A stretch of DNA of 64,000 nt from contig JAUZTG010000044.1 in NCBI GenBank assembly GCA_030734395.1, positions 868,001-932,000 on the forward strand, written 5' to 3'. Below, piece by piece: positions 34,553 through 46,969 of the stretch. The notes below the pieces were generated by a model that was given only the letters and a program-made list of their open reading frames with translations, was not told the DNA's origin and did no database searches. The position numbers and the translations under genes were made by a program. Origin of the DNA: Sarocladium kiliense (lineage: Eukaryota > Ascomycota > Sordariomycetes > Hypocreales > Sarocladiaceae). The first letter of the stretch is position 1; every line of letters begins with the position of its first letter.

Positions 34553-36120
34553 ATGCCTTCAAACTCTGCCGACAGTATCACGGCAAATGGCCATGACGAG
34601 CACCATCTTCCACCACCCTCGACATCTAGAAAGACCAAAGGAAAGAAGGCCATGGATTTCTCAAATGAAGCATCGCGGCTTCTACAAGCCCGCATCTCTC
34701 AGCTTGAGCAAGATGCAACTACGGAAAAGGACCAAGAGCTTGAGATTGGTATGGACCCTATCTCTATAAGCTTTGGATGATGCTTGAATCTGACAGACCT
34801 TGTGCGCTAGAACGCGAAGTCAAAAGAGCCAATCGCGACTTGATGCAGCAAGTGTCGAAGATGGATAACATGCAGAAGATCGAGCACCTCACCAAGCGAT
34901 CTAGCGAGCTGCTCGCTGACATGCGCCGACTCGAGAGGGAGAACCAGAAGAACAAGAGACGTGGTGACACACTGCAAAAGGAGCGAGACAATAGTCGCAC
35001 AGAGCTCAGTAAAACTGTCGGCTTAAAGGAGAAGCTGGAAAAGCTATGTCGTGAACTGCAACGGGACAACAACAAGATGAAGGTCCGTCTGCCCAGCTCC
35101 GCGTGACGCATCTGTGTCTCCAAGCTCACAGAACTTTAGAACGAGAATAAGGAACTCCAAACGACGCAGAAGCGCACGACAATGGCCTGGGACGAGAAGT
35201 ATGCTACCCTTTTGGGCAAACTCGAGGGCTACCAGGAAGAGAAGGACACTCCCAAGAAAGAGATTGTCGACATGGAAATGGAGGAGCTGTAAGTTTATGT
35301 CTTTGATGATTTCCTCGAGTCTTTTCTGACACAGTACCAGTTTCCGAGTCCGATTCAAATCCTTCATCGAGCAATACGAGCTGCGCGAACTGCATTTCCA
35401 CTCTTTGATGCGAACCAAGGAGCTGGAGGTCCAGTATCACATGGCGCGATACGAACGAGAGAAGAAGAACGCGGAGAGTGAAGCAACTAAGGCTCGTCAT
35501 CTCAACGCTCAAGTCTCTGCTTTCTCAAAGACGGAATCCGAACTTAGAGGCCAGCTGAACGTCTATGTCGACAAGTTCAAGCAGGTTCGTTCACATGTAT
35601 ACAGGGACTCGAGTCACAAGTCTCGCTAACTTCTCCCCAGGTCGAAGACACACTTAACAATAGTAACGATCTGTTCCTGTCATTTCGACGCGAGATGGAG
35701 GACATGTCTAAGAAAGGGAAGCGACTAGAGAAAGAGAACGAGAACCTCAAGAGGCAGAAGGAAGCCACCGCGGCGAATATCATACGCATGGCAGAGGAAC
35801 GACAGGACTGGAAAAAGAAGACGGAAGCCGCTGAGAACAAAGCTCAACAGCTGAGGAGGATCTTGCAGGCCATGCAAGACCAAGGACGTCAAATACCACC
35901 GGGGATGGTCGCCACTGTGAACAGCGTCATGTCGCCTGACCACGACGGCGCTGAAGGAGATGAGAGCGCTTACTCGAACGAGGAGCCGAGCGACTTCGAC
36001 GAGGATGACGACGATACGGACGAAGAGCAGCCTCCAGCAGTACCGGCAGCGCCCGTGACCTACGGGCCCGAACGTCCTCCTGTTCCTCCGCAGGCCGCCC
36101 CCGCCATCAACGGCCATTAG
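34553..36120 (+). CDS. taxilin-family coiled-coil protein
   Basis: Five exons: 34553-34748, 34811-35082, 35140-35288, 35341-35584 and 35641-36120, giving 446 aa. The splices rebuild a continuous coiled coil of about residues 50-370 with taxilin landmarks: KMDNMQKIEHLTKRSSELLADMR, LEKLCRELQRDNNK, RFKSFIEQYELRELHFHSLMRTKELE, and NDLFLSFRREMEDMSKKGKRLEKEN. Taxilins bind syntaxins and are linked to vesicle traffic; fungal roles are little studied. The N-terminus is low complexity with GKKAMDF. The C-terminus is acidic then Pro-rich. The reading frame stays open for another 140 codons past the TAG (see 36121-36540). Confidence 0.9.
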
Positions 36121-36540
36121 AATGGCTCCCGGAAGGGGCTAGGCTCGCAGCTGTCGCCTGAAGGCTTGAAGAGATTCCTGTCATCAGCATATGCCCCCCT
36201 GGCTTCATTGACAAGATCTGCTTCAGGGGTGTTTCCCAGACTGACTGCAAGGGCTCAGAATCCTGGCGTCCTTCTCCCGCCTGTCCCTGCGTTTGCTTTT
36301 AGACCATCGCCAACGCCCTCTGCGCCTCCTGCCGCTCCTCCATCTCATATTTTACCCGCTCCGACTTCTTCGGCATCTACAGGTGCAACGAAGAGCAGCG
36401 CTGAAGTTTCAAGGCAACTGGCGGCTCAGCCTGCTTTTAATCCCTACCTGCTGGTGCAACCTGTTGCAAGAGCAGATCAAGCAACCAGAAGAGGTGGTCG
36501 GTCTACGAGGCGAGGCAGAAGACCCCTGAACAGACGTTGA
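36121..36540 (+). other. open in-frame extension downstream of taxilin stop
   Basis: The codons after the taxilin TAG (36118-36120) remain open in the same frame for 139 codons to TGA at 36538-36540. They encode a Pro/Ala/Ser-rich, then Arg-rich sequence ending RRGGRSTRRGRRPLNRR. There is no ATG in this frame and no acceptable intron to bypass the TAG was found. It may be chance in GC-rich 3' UTR, a decayed C-terminus, or a readthrough extension. Confidence 0.35.
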
Positions 36541-36999
36541 GTCAGACATATGCTCATCCAGACCGCCCGCACAGCCATTTCTGTCGACTTGGATCTGACT
36601 GTGAGGTTGGATAGTGAGCATTCAAGCCCTGTACAATCATGTGAAAGAGAGAAGAGGCTGCATGCATTGCCTGTGACATAACCATACCGTACAAATACAT
36701 TGCATTACTATTAACGCCTCTGCATTTCCAATGATTTGCTTCATCTGCTCCGAGACCCAGCAACGCATGCCAGTAGTCGATAGACCTTCTTGGTGGTCGT
36801 GCGACAGCCACACATTAATACTGAGATGAGGCTGATGTCGAGGCACCATTGTGGCTAAGGCGTAAGCTGTGCTACGTAATGCTCCACCATGTCGCGTTTC
36901 ACTGTGGACACGCTGTCGCCAGAGTGAACTCTCCCTCATCAACCTCCACCATCAAACTACTCCATCATTGTCAGCTCCAATTCGAGCTGATTGAACAAG
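36541..36999. other. intergenic region, taxilin to STE24
   Basis: About 0.46 kb holding a 3' UTR and the STE24 promoter; nothing else recognised. Confidence 0.55.
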
Positions 37000-38515
37000 A
37001 TGGACTTCCTTCAGGTATGTTATGGCCTATGCTGAGTCAAACTTCATTGTCTCATCACATAATGCGCTCTGTGTCATGGACAGAATGTGCTGACGATCTG
37101 TACCACAGCGCCTTGCACGGTTCCTCGACCGCCCGCTGTTCCCGTGGAAGAAGCTGATCATCGGTTTCAATGTCGGCCAATACCTCTTCGAGTCCTTCCT
37201 TACTCTTCGTCAATATCGTGTCCTTCAACAGACCAAGCCCCCCAAGGTTCTTTCCAAGGAAATCTCTCAGGATGTCTTCGACAAGTCCCAAGCGTACGGC
37301 CGCGCCAAGGCGAAGTACCAGCTTCTCGATGGACTATGGACACAGATTTGTGACATTGCTTTCATCCAATTCGACGTGCTCCCGAAACTCTGGTCCTGGA
37401 CTGGCGATCTCTTGCTGAAGTGGGCTCCTGCGCGCTTCACAGGCGAGATCAGTCACTCTATTCTCTTCGTCATCAGCTTCATCTTGGTCAATCAGGCTCT
37501 CGGTCTTCCCAGTCGCATCTACCACACCTTCGTCCTGGAGGAGAAATTTGGCTTCAACAAACAGACGCCTCGCCTCTTCATTACGGATATGATTAAGACC
37601 AACGTGCTCACCTTCGTCCTCGCTCCCCCGCTGCTCTCCGGCTTCCTCAAGATTATCCAGAAGACTGGCGATCGCTTCTTCTTCTACCTTTGGGCCTTTG
37701 CCGCTGCAGTTCAGCTCTTCATGATGACCGTTTACCCCACTGTGATTCTACCTCTTTTCAACAAGCTTTCCCCTCTTGAGGATGGTGAGCTCAAGACCAA
37801 GGTCGAGGAGCTTGCTAGCAGCCTTAAATTCCCTCTCTCCGAGCTGTTTGTTATCGATGGCAGCAAGCGCAGTGCGCACTCGAACGCGTACTTCTATGGC
37901 CTTCCCTGGAAGAAGCACATTGTCATCTACGATACCCTGCTCGAGAAGAGTGAGACTGAGGAAATCGTCGCAGTCTTAGGCCACGAGCTTGGGCACTGGA
38001 AGCTTGGCCACCTGACTAGCCTTATGAGCATCTCTCAAGTATGCATTGCCCTGCTTCCCAATCAATGCTACTCAACTGACATTCTACAGGTTCACATCTT
38101 CTACATCTTCACCCTTTTCTCCGTCTTCATCAACAACAACTCTCTTTACAGCGCCTACGGCTTCCACAAGGAGCACCCCATCATCATCGGCTTCATCCTG
38201 TTCTCTGGCGCACTTTCACCCATGGACACTGTTGTCAAGTACTTAATGAACGTTGTGACCCGCAAGTTCGAGTTCCAAGCGGACGCTTTCGCCAAGCAGC
38301 TCGGCTACGCATCAGAGCTTTCTCGCAGCCTTCTTAAGCTCCATATTCAGAATCTCAGCACAATGGATGCGGACTGGCTGTATGCCAGCTACCACTTCTC
38401 ACACCCTCACCTTTCTGAGCGCCTGAAGGCTATCGGATGGACTGGTGAGACGGAGGTGACCTCCGGAATGGACAAGGAGGGTGTTGCTAAGACCACTGGT
38501 CGGGATGAGCTGTAA
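37000..38515 (+). CDS. STE24: CAAX prenyl protease, M48 family
   Basis: Three exons: 37000-37014 (only five codons, MDFLQ), 37109-38038 and 38090-38515, giving 456 aa against 453 for yeast Ste24. The zinc motif HELGH is at residues 297-301 and the third ligand Glu is in KFEFQADAFA (Glu376). Several membrane segments are visible, as expected for this ER/inner-nuclear-membrane protease, which trims prenylated CAAX proteins such as a-factor-type pheromones and clears clogged translocons. The second intron is 51 nt, divisible by three and free of stops (17 codons), so its retention would keep the frame. The protein ends in RDEL. The micro-exon start is supported by the join MDFLQ-RLARFLDRPLFPWKKLI. 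Confidence 0.95.
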
Positions 38516-39954
38516 ATGTAGTGCGCTGTGAGGCAAGAAGTCAGCGCCATCGGCAAAAGAGCGCCGACCTAGATTATCCTTTGCTTGCCATTAGCCACGG
38601 AGCAAGTCGAGTTGTTCCTGCGGAGGCGACCCTTCGCGAGCCTGGGTCCTTCTGCCCATGCCAAGGCTGTCTCACTAGTCCGGCGATAACATGCGAACTG
38701 TCACCAGCTATGGAGCAGATGTTGCTGACAGATGCAGTGTACTATGTGGGCGGATCAAGGAGAGGGGGATATCCATAATAGACACTACTGTACATCTCCA
38801 AGTCGCGTATCTAGTGGGTAGTAAATCAGAGCAGAGGAAGATCGTTGAGTGGTTCTGAGGCACACAATGCTCGAATTCCAGTGTCCCCAGAAAGTGCAGT
38901 GGCGGAAACAGCACCATACAAGGACAGCTGAGGCTATCGTAGGGTGTGGCAAGGCCCGGGCCTTCGGAGGGGTAGATCCGTCCGTTTCCGCGGACCCGGA
39001 AGGATGTGCAAGTGTTATTCGCGCACTTGCGCAATCTAAAGGGATACTAATGCAAGCTGAATGTAAGGAGGGATTTGGTTCCCCTGGCGAACGGGAGGGT
39101 GCGTTGACTTAGACACGGTGGTAATCCCATTGGCCAAGTAGCTCGACCCTGCCTCTCTTCCTTCTCAACTTGGACCCAGAAGGAAGACCGAAGCATGGAG
39201 TCTGGCGGAGAATGATGTGACTTGAAAGTAGATATCTAGTGAGACAGATGGGGGCTCAAGTGATGACGGAGCGAGTAAGCCACTTGAGGACCGCCTCTTC
39301 TATGTCACAGTTCGTGCCCTTAGCCTGGCGGCCGCTGGCATTCCTCGGCAGTTGCGAGGATGATTAAGACCTGGGAACCCCATTTAGTACTCGACAGACA
39401 AAAGACCGGTGCTGTTCATGTGCGACACGCCACATTAGTGGCCCAAAGCTGAGCAATGCCCATCCCGTGTTCGAGACATGTCTTACCCAACCGGGAAGTG
39501 ATGATCATCTGTCTTAACTACCAACCCTCTGCCGCTTATCTCTCTCTTCAAATCCCTTTCTAACTGTCATTTATCCTCATGAACCCCAGTCAGATGTAGG
39601 GGCATGTGGCCTTTGCCTTGTCTTTCCCAAGCCACGAGGGGGCCAGCTATGGTGAGGGACTGGAACAAGCGCAGAGGCCGAGGTACAGCTTACCAGGAGA
39701 ACGAAGTTGGTGTCTGGGTCAACTGGAATGAAAGCAAGAACCGGCGCTCAGTCTAGGCTTGGCGCCCTAGTTCCCCGTCATGAAGGCTTGCTTGACAACC
39801 AGACGAGGTCGTTATGCATATAGAGCAGCCATCGCCAAGGTCGTGGAGAAAGTTAACTCCAACCTTCTCGGCAATACTATCTGCAATAGTCCAGACTTGA
39901 CAGACTATTGGTCGATAGCGAGCGCTGAGCTTGGCCATCTGTACTTTTCTCACC
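38516..39954. other. intergenic region
   Basis: About 1.4 kb between STE24 and the unknown gene at 39955. No reading frame with support, no repeat or RNA seen. Confidence 0.55.
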
Positions 39955-40827
39955 ATGATCGACATGACGACCTTCACTGCAACGGTGCCGAAGCCGCGGA
40001 AGTCGCTCTCGAAGCGCAGCCTGCTCGCGAAGCCCTTCAAGATCAGCCAACTCGACGGCTCAGCACCTCGACGGGCAGAAATAAGAGTCATCAAGCGGAA
40101 AGCGAGCGTCGAACTCATCGCAGAACAGTATCAAGCTTTCCTCGAGTCAAGGGACGACGAAGATGAAGAGGAAGCACAACCTACTCCCGACAGCTGCGAG
40201 CTTGAGCCAATCTTGCTGCCCTCCCTCCAAGAGGCACCAACATTATTACAACCCACGCGATATGACCCTGCTGCGTACAAACTCGCATTGGAGAGCCGGC
40301 GGCAGGATATGGAATACTCTCCCTCAGCGTCGCCAGCCTCATCAACCGGAACCCTGGTCGACTTTGAAGCAGTGGAATCGGAGGAAGACGTCATATACTT
40401 CAAGCCGGTGTCCTTTCCCTCAAAGCCAACACGCGCTCGGTCCGAATCACAAGGATGCGACAAGCCTTTACCCAGACCACCGCCCAGCGCAGAGCCACTA
40501 CAGAAGTGCGTCTCTCTCGTCGTGGATGAACTCAGCACCACAATGCCCTTGCCCCAAACCGGCGGAGCCTCCAACACACGATCACTGGAGATCAACACCA
40601 TGATTGAAGTCTACGAACGCGTTCGGGGCCAGCTGGATAACAACGAGATGGGCTGCACAGAACAGGATAGCATTCGATCTATGTTCGACTGCTGGCTAGC
40701 TGCTTTGCATACCATGCACCACCGGTCGTACGCTGGTGATTTATTGAGCGAGCAGTCAGCACATAGGCGACAAAGGCCCAGTCGGCGGATGGACCATCAG
40801 CGCGGGATGCAAACCACTGCTGTGTAA
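39955..40827 (+). CDS. fungal protein of unknown function
   Basis: Single exon of 290 aa from an ATG in good context (CACCATGA). I do not recognise a family. The N-terminal ~50 residues are basic (KPRKSLSKRSLLAKPFK..RVIKRKAS). An acidic cluster follows (SRDDEDEEEAQ), then a long Ser/Pro-rich, probably disordered region. The C-terminal ~80 residues are more ordered (MIEVYERVRGQL..RSMFDCWLAALHTMHHRSY). Composition and frame length favour a real gene. The layout suggests a nuclear or cytoskeletal scaffold, but nothing specific can be claimed. Confidence 0.65.
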   Translation: MIDMTTFTATVPKPRKSLSKRSLLAKPFKISQLDGSAPRRAEIRVIKRKASVELIAEQYQAFLESRDDEDEEEAQPTPDSCELEPILLPSLQEAPTLLQPTRYDPAAYKLALESRRQDMEYSPSASPASSTGTLVDFEAVESEEDVIYFKPVSFPSKPTRARSESQGCDKPLPRPPPSAEPLQKCVSLVVDELSTTMPLPQTGGASNTRSLEINTMIEVYERVRGQLDNNEMGCTEQDSIRSMFDCWLAALHTMHHRSYAGDLLSEQSAHRRQRPSRRMDHQRGMQTTAV

Positions 40828-41091
40828 AGGCTTACGGAGCTACATTTTTTTTAGTGTGAGCGTTCGGTAACAGAGATATCCCAGAATGTATTCAATCAAC
40901 TACCCTTTGTCAACTACAAACATTTTGACCTTACAGTCTATGAAAGGTACGAATGTCATGAACTTTCCGACCTAATAATTAAGGTGATGATCAGAAAAAG
41001 CAGTGACTATGCATTCAGGCAAGCGGACAAGGTAAACTAACTCGTGGAGCACGTACTTCGTTTCAAGTCGCTAACACAAAGATTGATAGAC

Positions 41092-43120
41092 TTAAGCATC
41101 TCTTCCCGGTGTCTTGAGATATGGAGGCGGTAGGATACCCTCCAGCTCAGCCTTGATTTGTAGAGCCAGGGTCTGCGAGTGGAAGCGATGCAGCTGTGTG
41201 TAGCCACCCGCGATCCAATAGTTCACACCTTCCAGACGCGGATGGCGCTTCCACATACCTCGGATCTCGCCTTCAGCGTCAATCCCCCAAGTCTCATCAA
41301 GCCGGCTGGCCAGCTCCTTGGGTCCCAATTGTCCATCCTCAACCTTGACATTGTCGCCACCGAGCATCTCTGTCGCGTTCTTCTTGATGCTCAAGTCATC
41401 GAATCCGGTGCACCAGATCACGGCATCAGCGTCCAGGGTACTTCCATCAGAGAACTCCAGACCGGTCTTGGTGAAAGCTTTTGGCTCCACGAACGTCTTC
41501 AATGAGACCTTCTTATCGGCAATGAGCTGGGTGGCACCGACGTCCATGTAATGCTTTCCACAGTTCTCGATGAGGTTCGACACGAGTGCACACTGGGGGT
41601 CAAGGGCTGTGAGGACAGGGAATCCGGCATCAGCCAGAGGTTTGTAGCGATCGGGCTCCTGTGAGGCCAGCATCGTAAAGAGGCCCTTCCCCAGAGCACC
41701 ATCTACAGGAGAAGGAAATGAGAGGAAAAGACGATCGGCCGCGGCAACGCCAAAGTCGTACGCGCCAAGGCTTCGGTGGTCTAGGACGTAGTCGGTTGGG
41801 CAGATATAGGTTGGAGACCGGACGACCATTGTGACCTGCAAGCCGGCAGAATGACAGTCGTCAAGAACATCGAATGCCGTGTTGGCGGACCCGACGACGA
41901 TCACCGACTATCAATATTTGGTCAGCCAGGAATTCACGGCGTGCTTAAGGTTGTAGGTACCTTGACACCCTCGGAAGCGAGAGCCTTGCCGTTCCGGAAG
42001 CTTTGCGAGTGCATGGATTTGCCCTGATATCCTCCATCCGCAATTTGAGGCAGGTGAGGCTTTTGAGAGCCGACGCCTGTAGCCTGCACAAAGTGCTTCG
42101 CCTTGATCGTTCGTAGTCCGGACAGGGTTTCAAAGGTGGCCTGCCAAGTCCTGCTTTGCTTATCCCAAATGGTAGACACCAATTTGGCTGATGTCATCAC
42201 ATTGAGGTGGAAAGCTTCGACGTATCTGATGACTTGTTCCGCAAGGTCGTTCTTGGAGAGCAGATGTGGTGACTTGAGTTCATCTCGATAGGCTATCTCT
42301 TGTGAGCTACAGGTCGTGACGGAAAGGATGAAGAATCCTACTCAGGAATGGAAGCTCGCAAAAAGAGGTGGGTACATGGAATTTGAGGCTGTCGTATCGT
42401 AGAGCCCAGTTGTCTCCTACCTTGGCATTCTTCTCGGCCATGATATAGGACACTCCAACAGCTTTGAGGCGAGCAGCGAGAGAAATCGCTGCGTTTCCAG
42501 CGCCTAAGATCAACACGTCGGTCTCTAGGTCACTAGGACCATCAAGCGGCTGGGCAGGAGCATGAAGTAACTCTTCATCTTCAGGGTGCAGGTCCAAACT
42601 ACTCAGTCTGGTACTAAGAACCCAGATCTTCCACTGAACAGGGTCGCCAGACGATTTGGCTGGGAGAAGGACGATCTTACCAGTGCATTTAGCACCAGGG
42701 GTTGAAGTACGGAAAGTGATCCCACAGTCGATGAATTGCTATTCGCCAGAGGCATTAGGCACCCCATTAGGTTTCATATCAACGTTTGGGACGTACCAAG
42801 AAGGGAGTTGCTGGAATGAAGACTGCTTCTCCTTCCACAGAAAGCTTCCCACAGCCTCGAAGCTCCACCGTCTCGAGGAGAGCCTGTGCAATAACATCGG
42901 GAGACAGGAAAGTCCGAAGATGATAGGTCAAGGCAAGACTATCCTTCCACCATGCCTGTGTACTGTAAAAGCAAGCGGCGATGGCACTGGGGTCCTTGGC
43001 AGCAAGGCCTGCGTTGAGAGCATCTAAGACGGTCTGCGCTTGAATAGTTGCTTCCTTGCCAACAATTGATTCAGCGGAAACTGTGCCAGATGGAACAGTA
43101 GGCAAGGGATACTGAGCCAT
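41092..43120 (-). CDS. flavin-dependent monooxygenase with N-terminal NTF2-like domain
   Basis: Four exons: 43120-42797, 42738-42342, 42292-41961 and 41907-41092, giving 622 aa. Residues 1-150 resemble an NTF2/SnoaL-like domain (ALNAGLAAKDPSAIAACF..WWKDSLAL, ending WKIWVLSTRL). Residues 180-622 are an FMO/YUCCA-like flavoprotein: FAD motif VLILGAGNAA (from about residue 183), FMO fingerprint YQGKSMHSQSF, NADPH motif VIVVGSANTA, and late motif ADAVIWCTGFDD. The dinucleotide motifs deviate from GxGxxG (GAGNAA and GSANTA). Such fungal fusions are putative oxygenases in secondary or xenobiotic metabolism; the substrate is unknown. The start at 43120 is the first usable ATG, but the frame is open further upstream, so an extra 5' exon cannot be excluded. 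Confidence 0.85.
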
Positions 43121-45208
43121 TAGCGTCTTAAGGTCCGCTCGAGGCGGTACTTCCTCGCTAATTCCATTGCTGTCTACACACAAGATGCCCTTCGCGTCAG
43201 CAGCACGATGCAAGGTGATGATCCTGAGCCCCTGGCCCAAGCACCCGGTAACGGTCACCAGCCATACGACTGTCCCGCTGTTTGGGGGGACTCACAAGAG
43301 GTCATGTTGGGCTTGTTGTCTGGTTATCCCAGGACCAGGTTTTTCTGCTATGTTTCCTCGTTGGTTCTGCACTGCAACCTTGGCTGGAATGCACGTTCGC
43401 TTGATTAATGGAGAGCTGGACAGAGAGCAGAGAGTCACACAGCATGAGAAGTCGCACGATAGGCGAGTGATATAATCGGAAGACGGCACTGGGTCATGCC
43501 GGACCCCTCGTTTCTGCAGGAGCTGACGCAGAAGGGGAAAGAGGACGCCTGATCATTCACATATCGGGCTGGTTCACCGTGGCTTCATGCCAAGGGTCCT
43601 TGTCCAGCGCGAACCTTAACCCCCCCATGCTTGCATTTCGATGGGCAGGTACAGCGAAGGTCTCCTTGTAAGGCATGACTAAACCAAGGATGGCCCTGTG
43701 TGGGGGGGCTGTCACTTCGCGTAGCGACATGAAGCCCTGGATGTGGCGTATCTCTCCTATGCCTGATGGATGCTGCAACGCACCAACGTGGTAAGTGTCT
43801 CGCCACGGCTCGATTGCATACAACAGTGTTCGATCCAGCCAGTCATTCATCGCAACCAGACTTTTGCCGAATCTTCCCATTACTTCTGCCAGCTTTGCCA
43901 GCGGCGACCTTGGGTTGCATACATATGGGTAGTTTCATCCAGGCGTCGCCTATACCCACTTGGACTGATATGTCACCTTATTCCTCCGCGAGTCCGTGCA
44001 GCTGCCAAGGGACGAGAACCAAAGATATTGCAGATCGCAGCCACTCGTGGGTCATGGTGCCGTTGAAAACGCGGCCACTACCGCTGCGGGACAGGGATGC
44101 AGAACCCCGTTAGTCCAAACGGCCAGGGTCTGTAATGATGTTGGGCTCTGGTCTCCTGCTGGGCTAGATGAGCGTGGGCTGATTCCGGCCCATGGAGTCG
44201 AGTGGAGGTGGAAACATCGATGCTTTTTGCTGACAGTCGCCAATGAGACGACAGTCCTGGATAGGGACTCCTGCATTTGAGGCACATCTTGGACAAGCTG
44301 TGCTCGGGAATCGGCCGCTGGACATTTCGACCAAAGTTGCGCGACTTGTATCCTCAGTAGCTTGGCCGTTCTTGTCCTCTCCTTCTGCGGATCAAGTTGC
44401 GGGTAGCCGCCTGGGATTACGAACGTCACTGAGTCGCGTGCATAATGCCTCTGTCTGGAGCACGGTTAAGGTTGGCCAAGAAGCCTTCATGTCGCATGAG
44501 ACAACTATGTTCCTGGGCCGCAAGCTCGCCGCTCTGCTACGACGAGTATCGAAACTAGGTCGTTGCCAACTTGTAACGGCGTCGAAAAGCAACGACAGCT
44601 GTAGGTGCTGTGCCTCACCCTTAGATTCTTTAGCTTCTACAGCTTTATTCGGTAGTTCCGCCACCATGGCAGGGACTTTTCGAACGGCGTAGCACAACGG
44701 TGGCTTGCTTTTGACGTTTCCAGAGGTAACACAACTGCCGTCAGAGTAGGTAGAGAGTGTGGGGGATCGTGTGACAATCCCCCGAGGAGATAAGAGACAA
44801 CTTCAGGACTCGTATCAGCTCAATACCTACTGTTGCTTTTTCTCGGGCCCATCTTGGTCCGATGTAGGTTCTCGCAGAGTGATAACACGTTTCGGACGTA
44901 TAACGGTTTTGGAAACGGTTGACGAAGCTGTCCAGGTCCCTGGCTGTTTGCCTCCACCCCTGACTCGCAACCTCACGGTCAGCGCTTGAGAGATCAGCAA
45001 GCTCTGTTTTAGGGGGTAGAGAATCTAGTGTCCTGCCCAACTGCCGGCCTCGTTGCGTCTTGCTTTTGTCGTGGAGAGTATTTCAATCTTGGAGAGTCTG
45101 TCTCGTTTCGATGTTCGGACAGTGAGACTTTGTTTCTGAAGCGATCTTCAGTTCCTTTGCACTGTCTTCTTCCTATCTGCTCGTTTTTCACAAGCGCACA
45201 ATCTCACC
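43121..45208. other. intergenic region
   Basis: About 2.1 kb upstream of two divergent genes (FMO on minus, rhodopsin-like on plus). Several 95-150-codon frames overlap on both strands (for example 43557-43880 and 44243-44692), but none has a recognisable domain or splice partner. I see no supported feature. Confidence 0.5.
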
Positions 45209-46629
45209 ATGTCGATGACAAAGGAAGAGCTCGAAGGCCTTCTGGCTGCTCCTGCAATGGAAGCTCCGGAAGACATCACTCCTGATTTCGACAGTCCTCC
45301 TAACCGCAACGGGCTTGCGTTGTTTGTCACAACGTTTTGTCTGGCAGTCTCTGTTCTGTGTGTCATTCTACGGACATATGCAAGGGTTTGGAGAGTCCGG
45401 GCCATCCACAAGGAAGAAAGCATGTACCCCCGAGTCCCTTTCAAATGCGTCTTTCGTGGACTGAATATTAACCTTGAGATGTCCTTTAGTCTGCATGTTC
45501 CTCGCTCTGGGAGCCCTGGGTGGCACAGCCTATGCCGGGTACGAGATGATCAAGACGCCAGGTTACTATGTTCATCAATGGAACTTGGTCAACGGAGACC
45601 TCGTTAGACCTCTATATGTATGTTCCCATTCAATAACCAACAATACGTCTGCTAATGATTCCATGTGACCAGCTCATCCTCATATATGGATGTTGCTACA
45701 GTGTCGTTCTGCCCCTGATCAAGACCGCCATCCTGCTCGACTGGTGCCGAGTCTTCGTACCAACCAACAAATACCGAAGCCCGTTCTGGTGGGGATGCGT
45801 CTCTCTCAGTACCTTCCAGTGCGTCTGGGGCATTCTGTGCATCATTCTGCTAAACATGCAATGTCGGCCGCACAACGCTATCTGGGAATTCTATGTCCCG
45901 TCCAAGTGCTATGAATTGCCGTCAGTGATGCTTGGATCAGCCTCTGTTCAGGTCATCACCGACGTGTGCATGGTACTGCTACCCCAGCGTGAGATCTGGA
46001 GACTGCACATGAATTGGCAGAGGAAGGCCGGCATTGCCCTTCTCTTTGGTATTGGCATGATGTAAGTCACCGCGGGAACAACATAAGCATCTTTAGTGCT
46101 GACCATATGTCTTAGTGCCTGCGTCGCTGCTTGCTTCCGTCTTTCGCATACTGTCACTTTCTCCAAGGAGCTCGATCGAATGTATTTCATTGGCCCGCTT
46201 CTGTTCTGGGCATGGGCGGAGATGACAGCTGGTTTCTTCATCTTCAGTTTCCCTTGTCTGCCCAAGATCCTGGCTGAATCTCCACTACCTCAGAGTGTCA
46301 AGTCTCTCTTTGGCATCAGTGCAGGATCCAGGCCTAGTGGTAATGACAACTCGAACCCTATCGTTACAATTGGTGGGAGTGGCGCGAAGGCCAAGATGAA
46401 GCATGGTCATATGGAAATTCCCGAAGATGGGATGCCAATGGATGATCCAAGTCCGCATGACTCTCAGGAGGCTCTGTATCAGGGTAAGACACCAGATGGA
46501 GAGCAGCATAAGAGGGAGAATGCGGAGGTTCGACGGACGCTCCAAGTCTCCGTGACATCGAATCCGAGGTCGGGCTCCCCAGTTCAGGACAACGGCATGC
46601 CATGGAACACTGTCGGCCGACGCTACTAG
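45209..46629 (+). CDS. rhodopsin-like (PTH11-related) seven-helix membrane protein
   Basis: Four exons: 45209-45423, 45479-45617, 45673-46061 and 46116-46629, giving 418 aa. About seven hydrophobic helices are seen: LALFVTTFCLAVSVLCVIL, VCMFLALGALGGTAY, LILIYGCCYSVVLPLIK, the CVSLSTFQCVWGILCIILL segment, VMLGSASVQVITDVCMVLL, IALLFGIGMIACVAACF and YFIGPLLFWAWAEMTAGFF. A ~130-residue polar tail follows. Motifs such as the CRPHNAIWEF loop and LP(x)REIWRL match the fungal 'rhodopsin domain' integral membrane family related to PTH11 receptors. Ligands and signalling are unknown for most members. The first intron uses a weak GTACCC donor and GAG acceptor, chosen because it restores frame, so that junction is less certain. 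Confidence 0.85.
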
Positions 46630-46969
46630 GCTGCAGGCACAGGCTCGAAATCTGGCTGTTGGGAGGATCCCGGGGGTATTTGTAGTATTAGCAATTTCAG
46701 AAAGAATCACACTTTTCTGGCATTGAGTGTCGAATAATCTGTTTGCATGTTGAAGGACAAATGGATGACATGGTTGCAGAGACGTCACAATTTTCGCAAT
46801 TCTTGAATTTTGAATTGGTGTTCCCCTTTTCAAGTGAGTTCATGGCTATACACGTTTCTGAGCATCTCTCAACCTCCAGGTACGGCTCTGACCTCTACCA
46901 AAGGGGGCTTTTGTGGTGAGGAACAACTCGATAGTACATCAAAGCTTCCATTTGGCATCCTGCTTCTGC
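46630..46969. other. convergent intergenic region
   Basis: 340 bp between the 3' ends of the rhodopsin-like gene and the second SDR. Nothing recognised. Confidence 0.6.

Noticed and set aside
43557..44697. Overlapping 95-150-codon frames on both strands
   Set aside because: Mutually overlapping, without domain similarity or splice continuity; treated as chance frames in GC-rich DNA.
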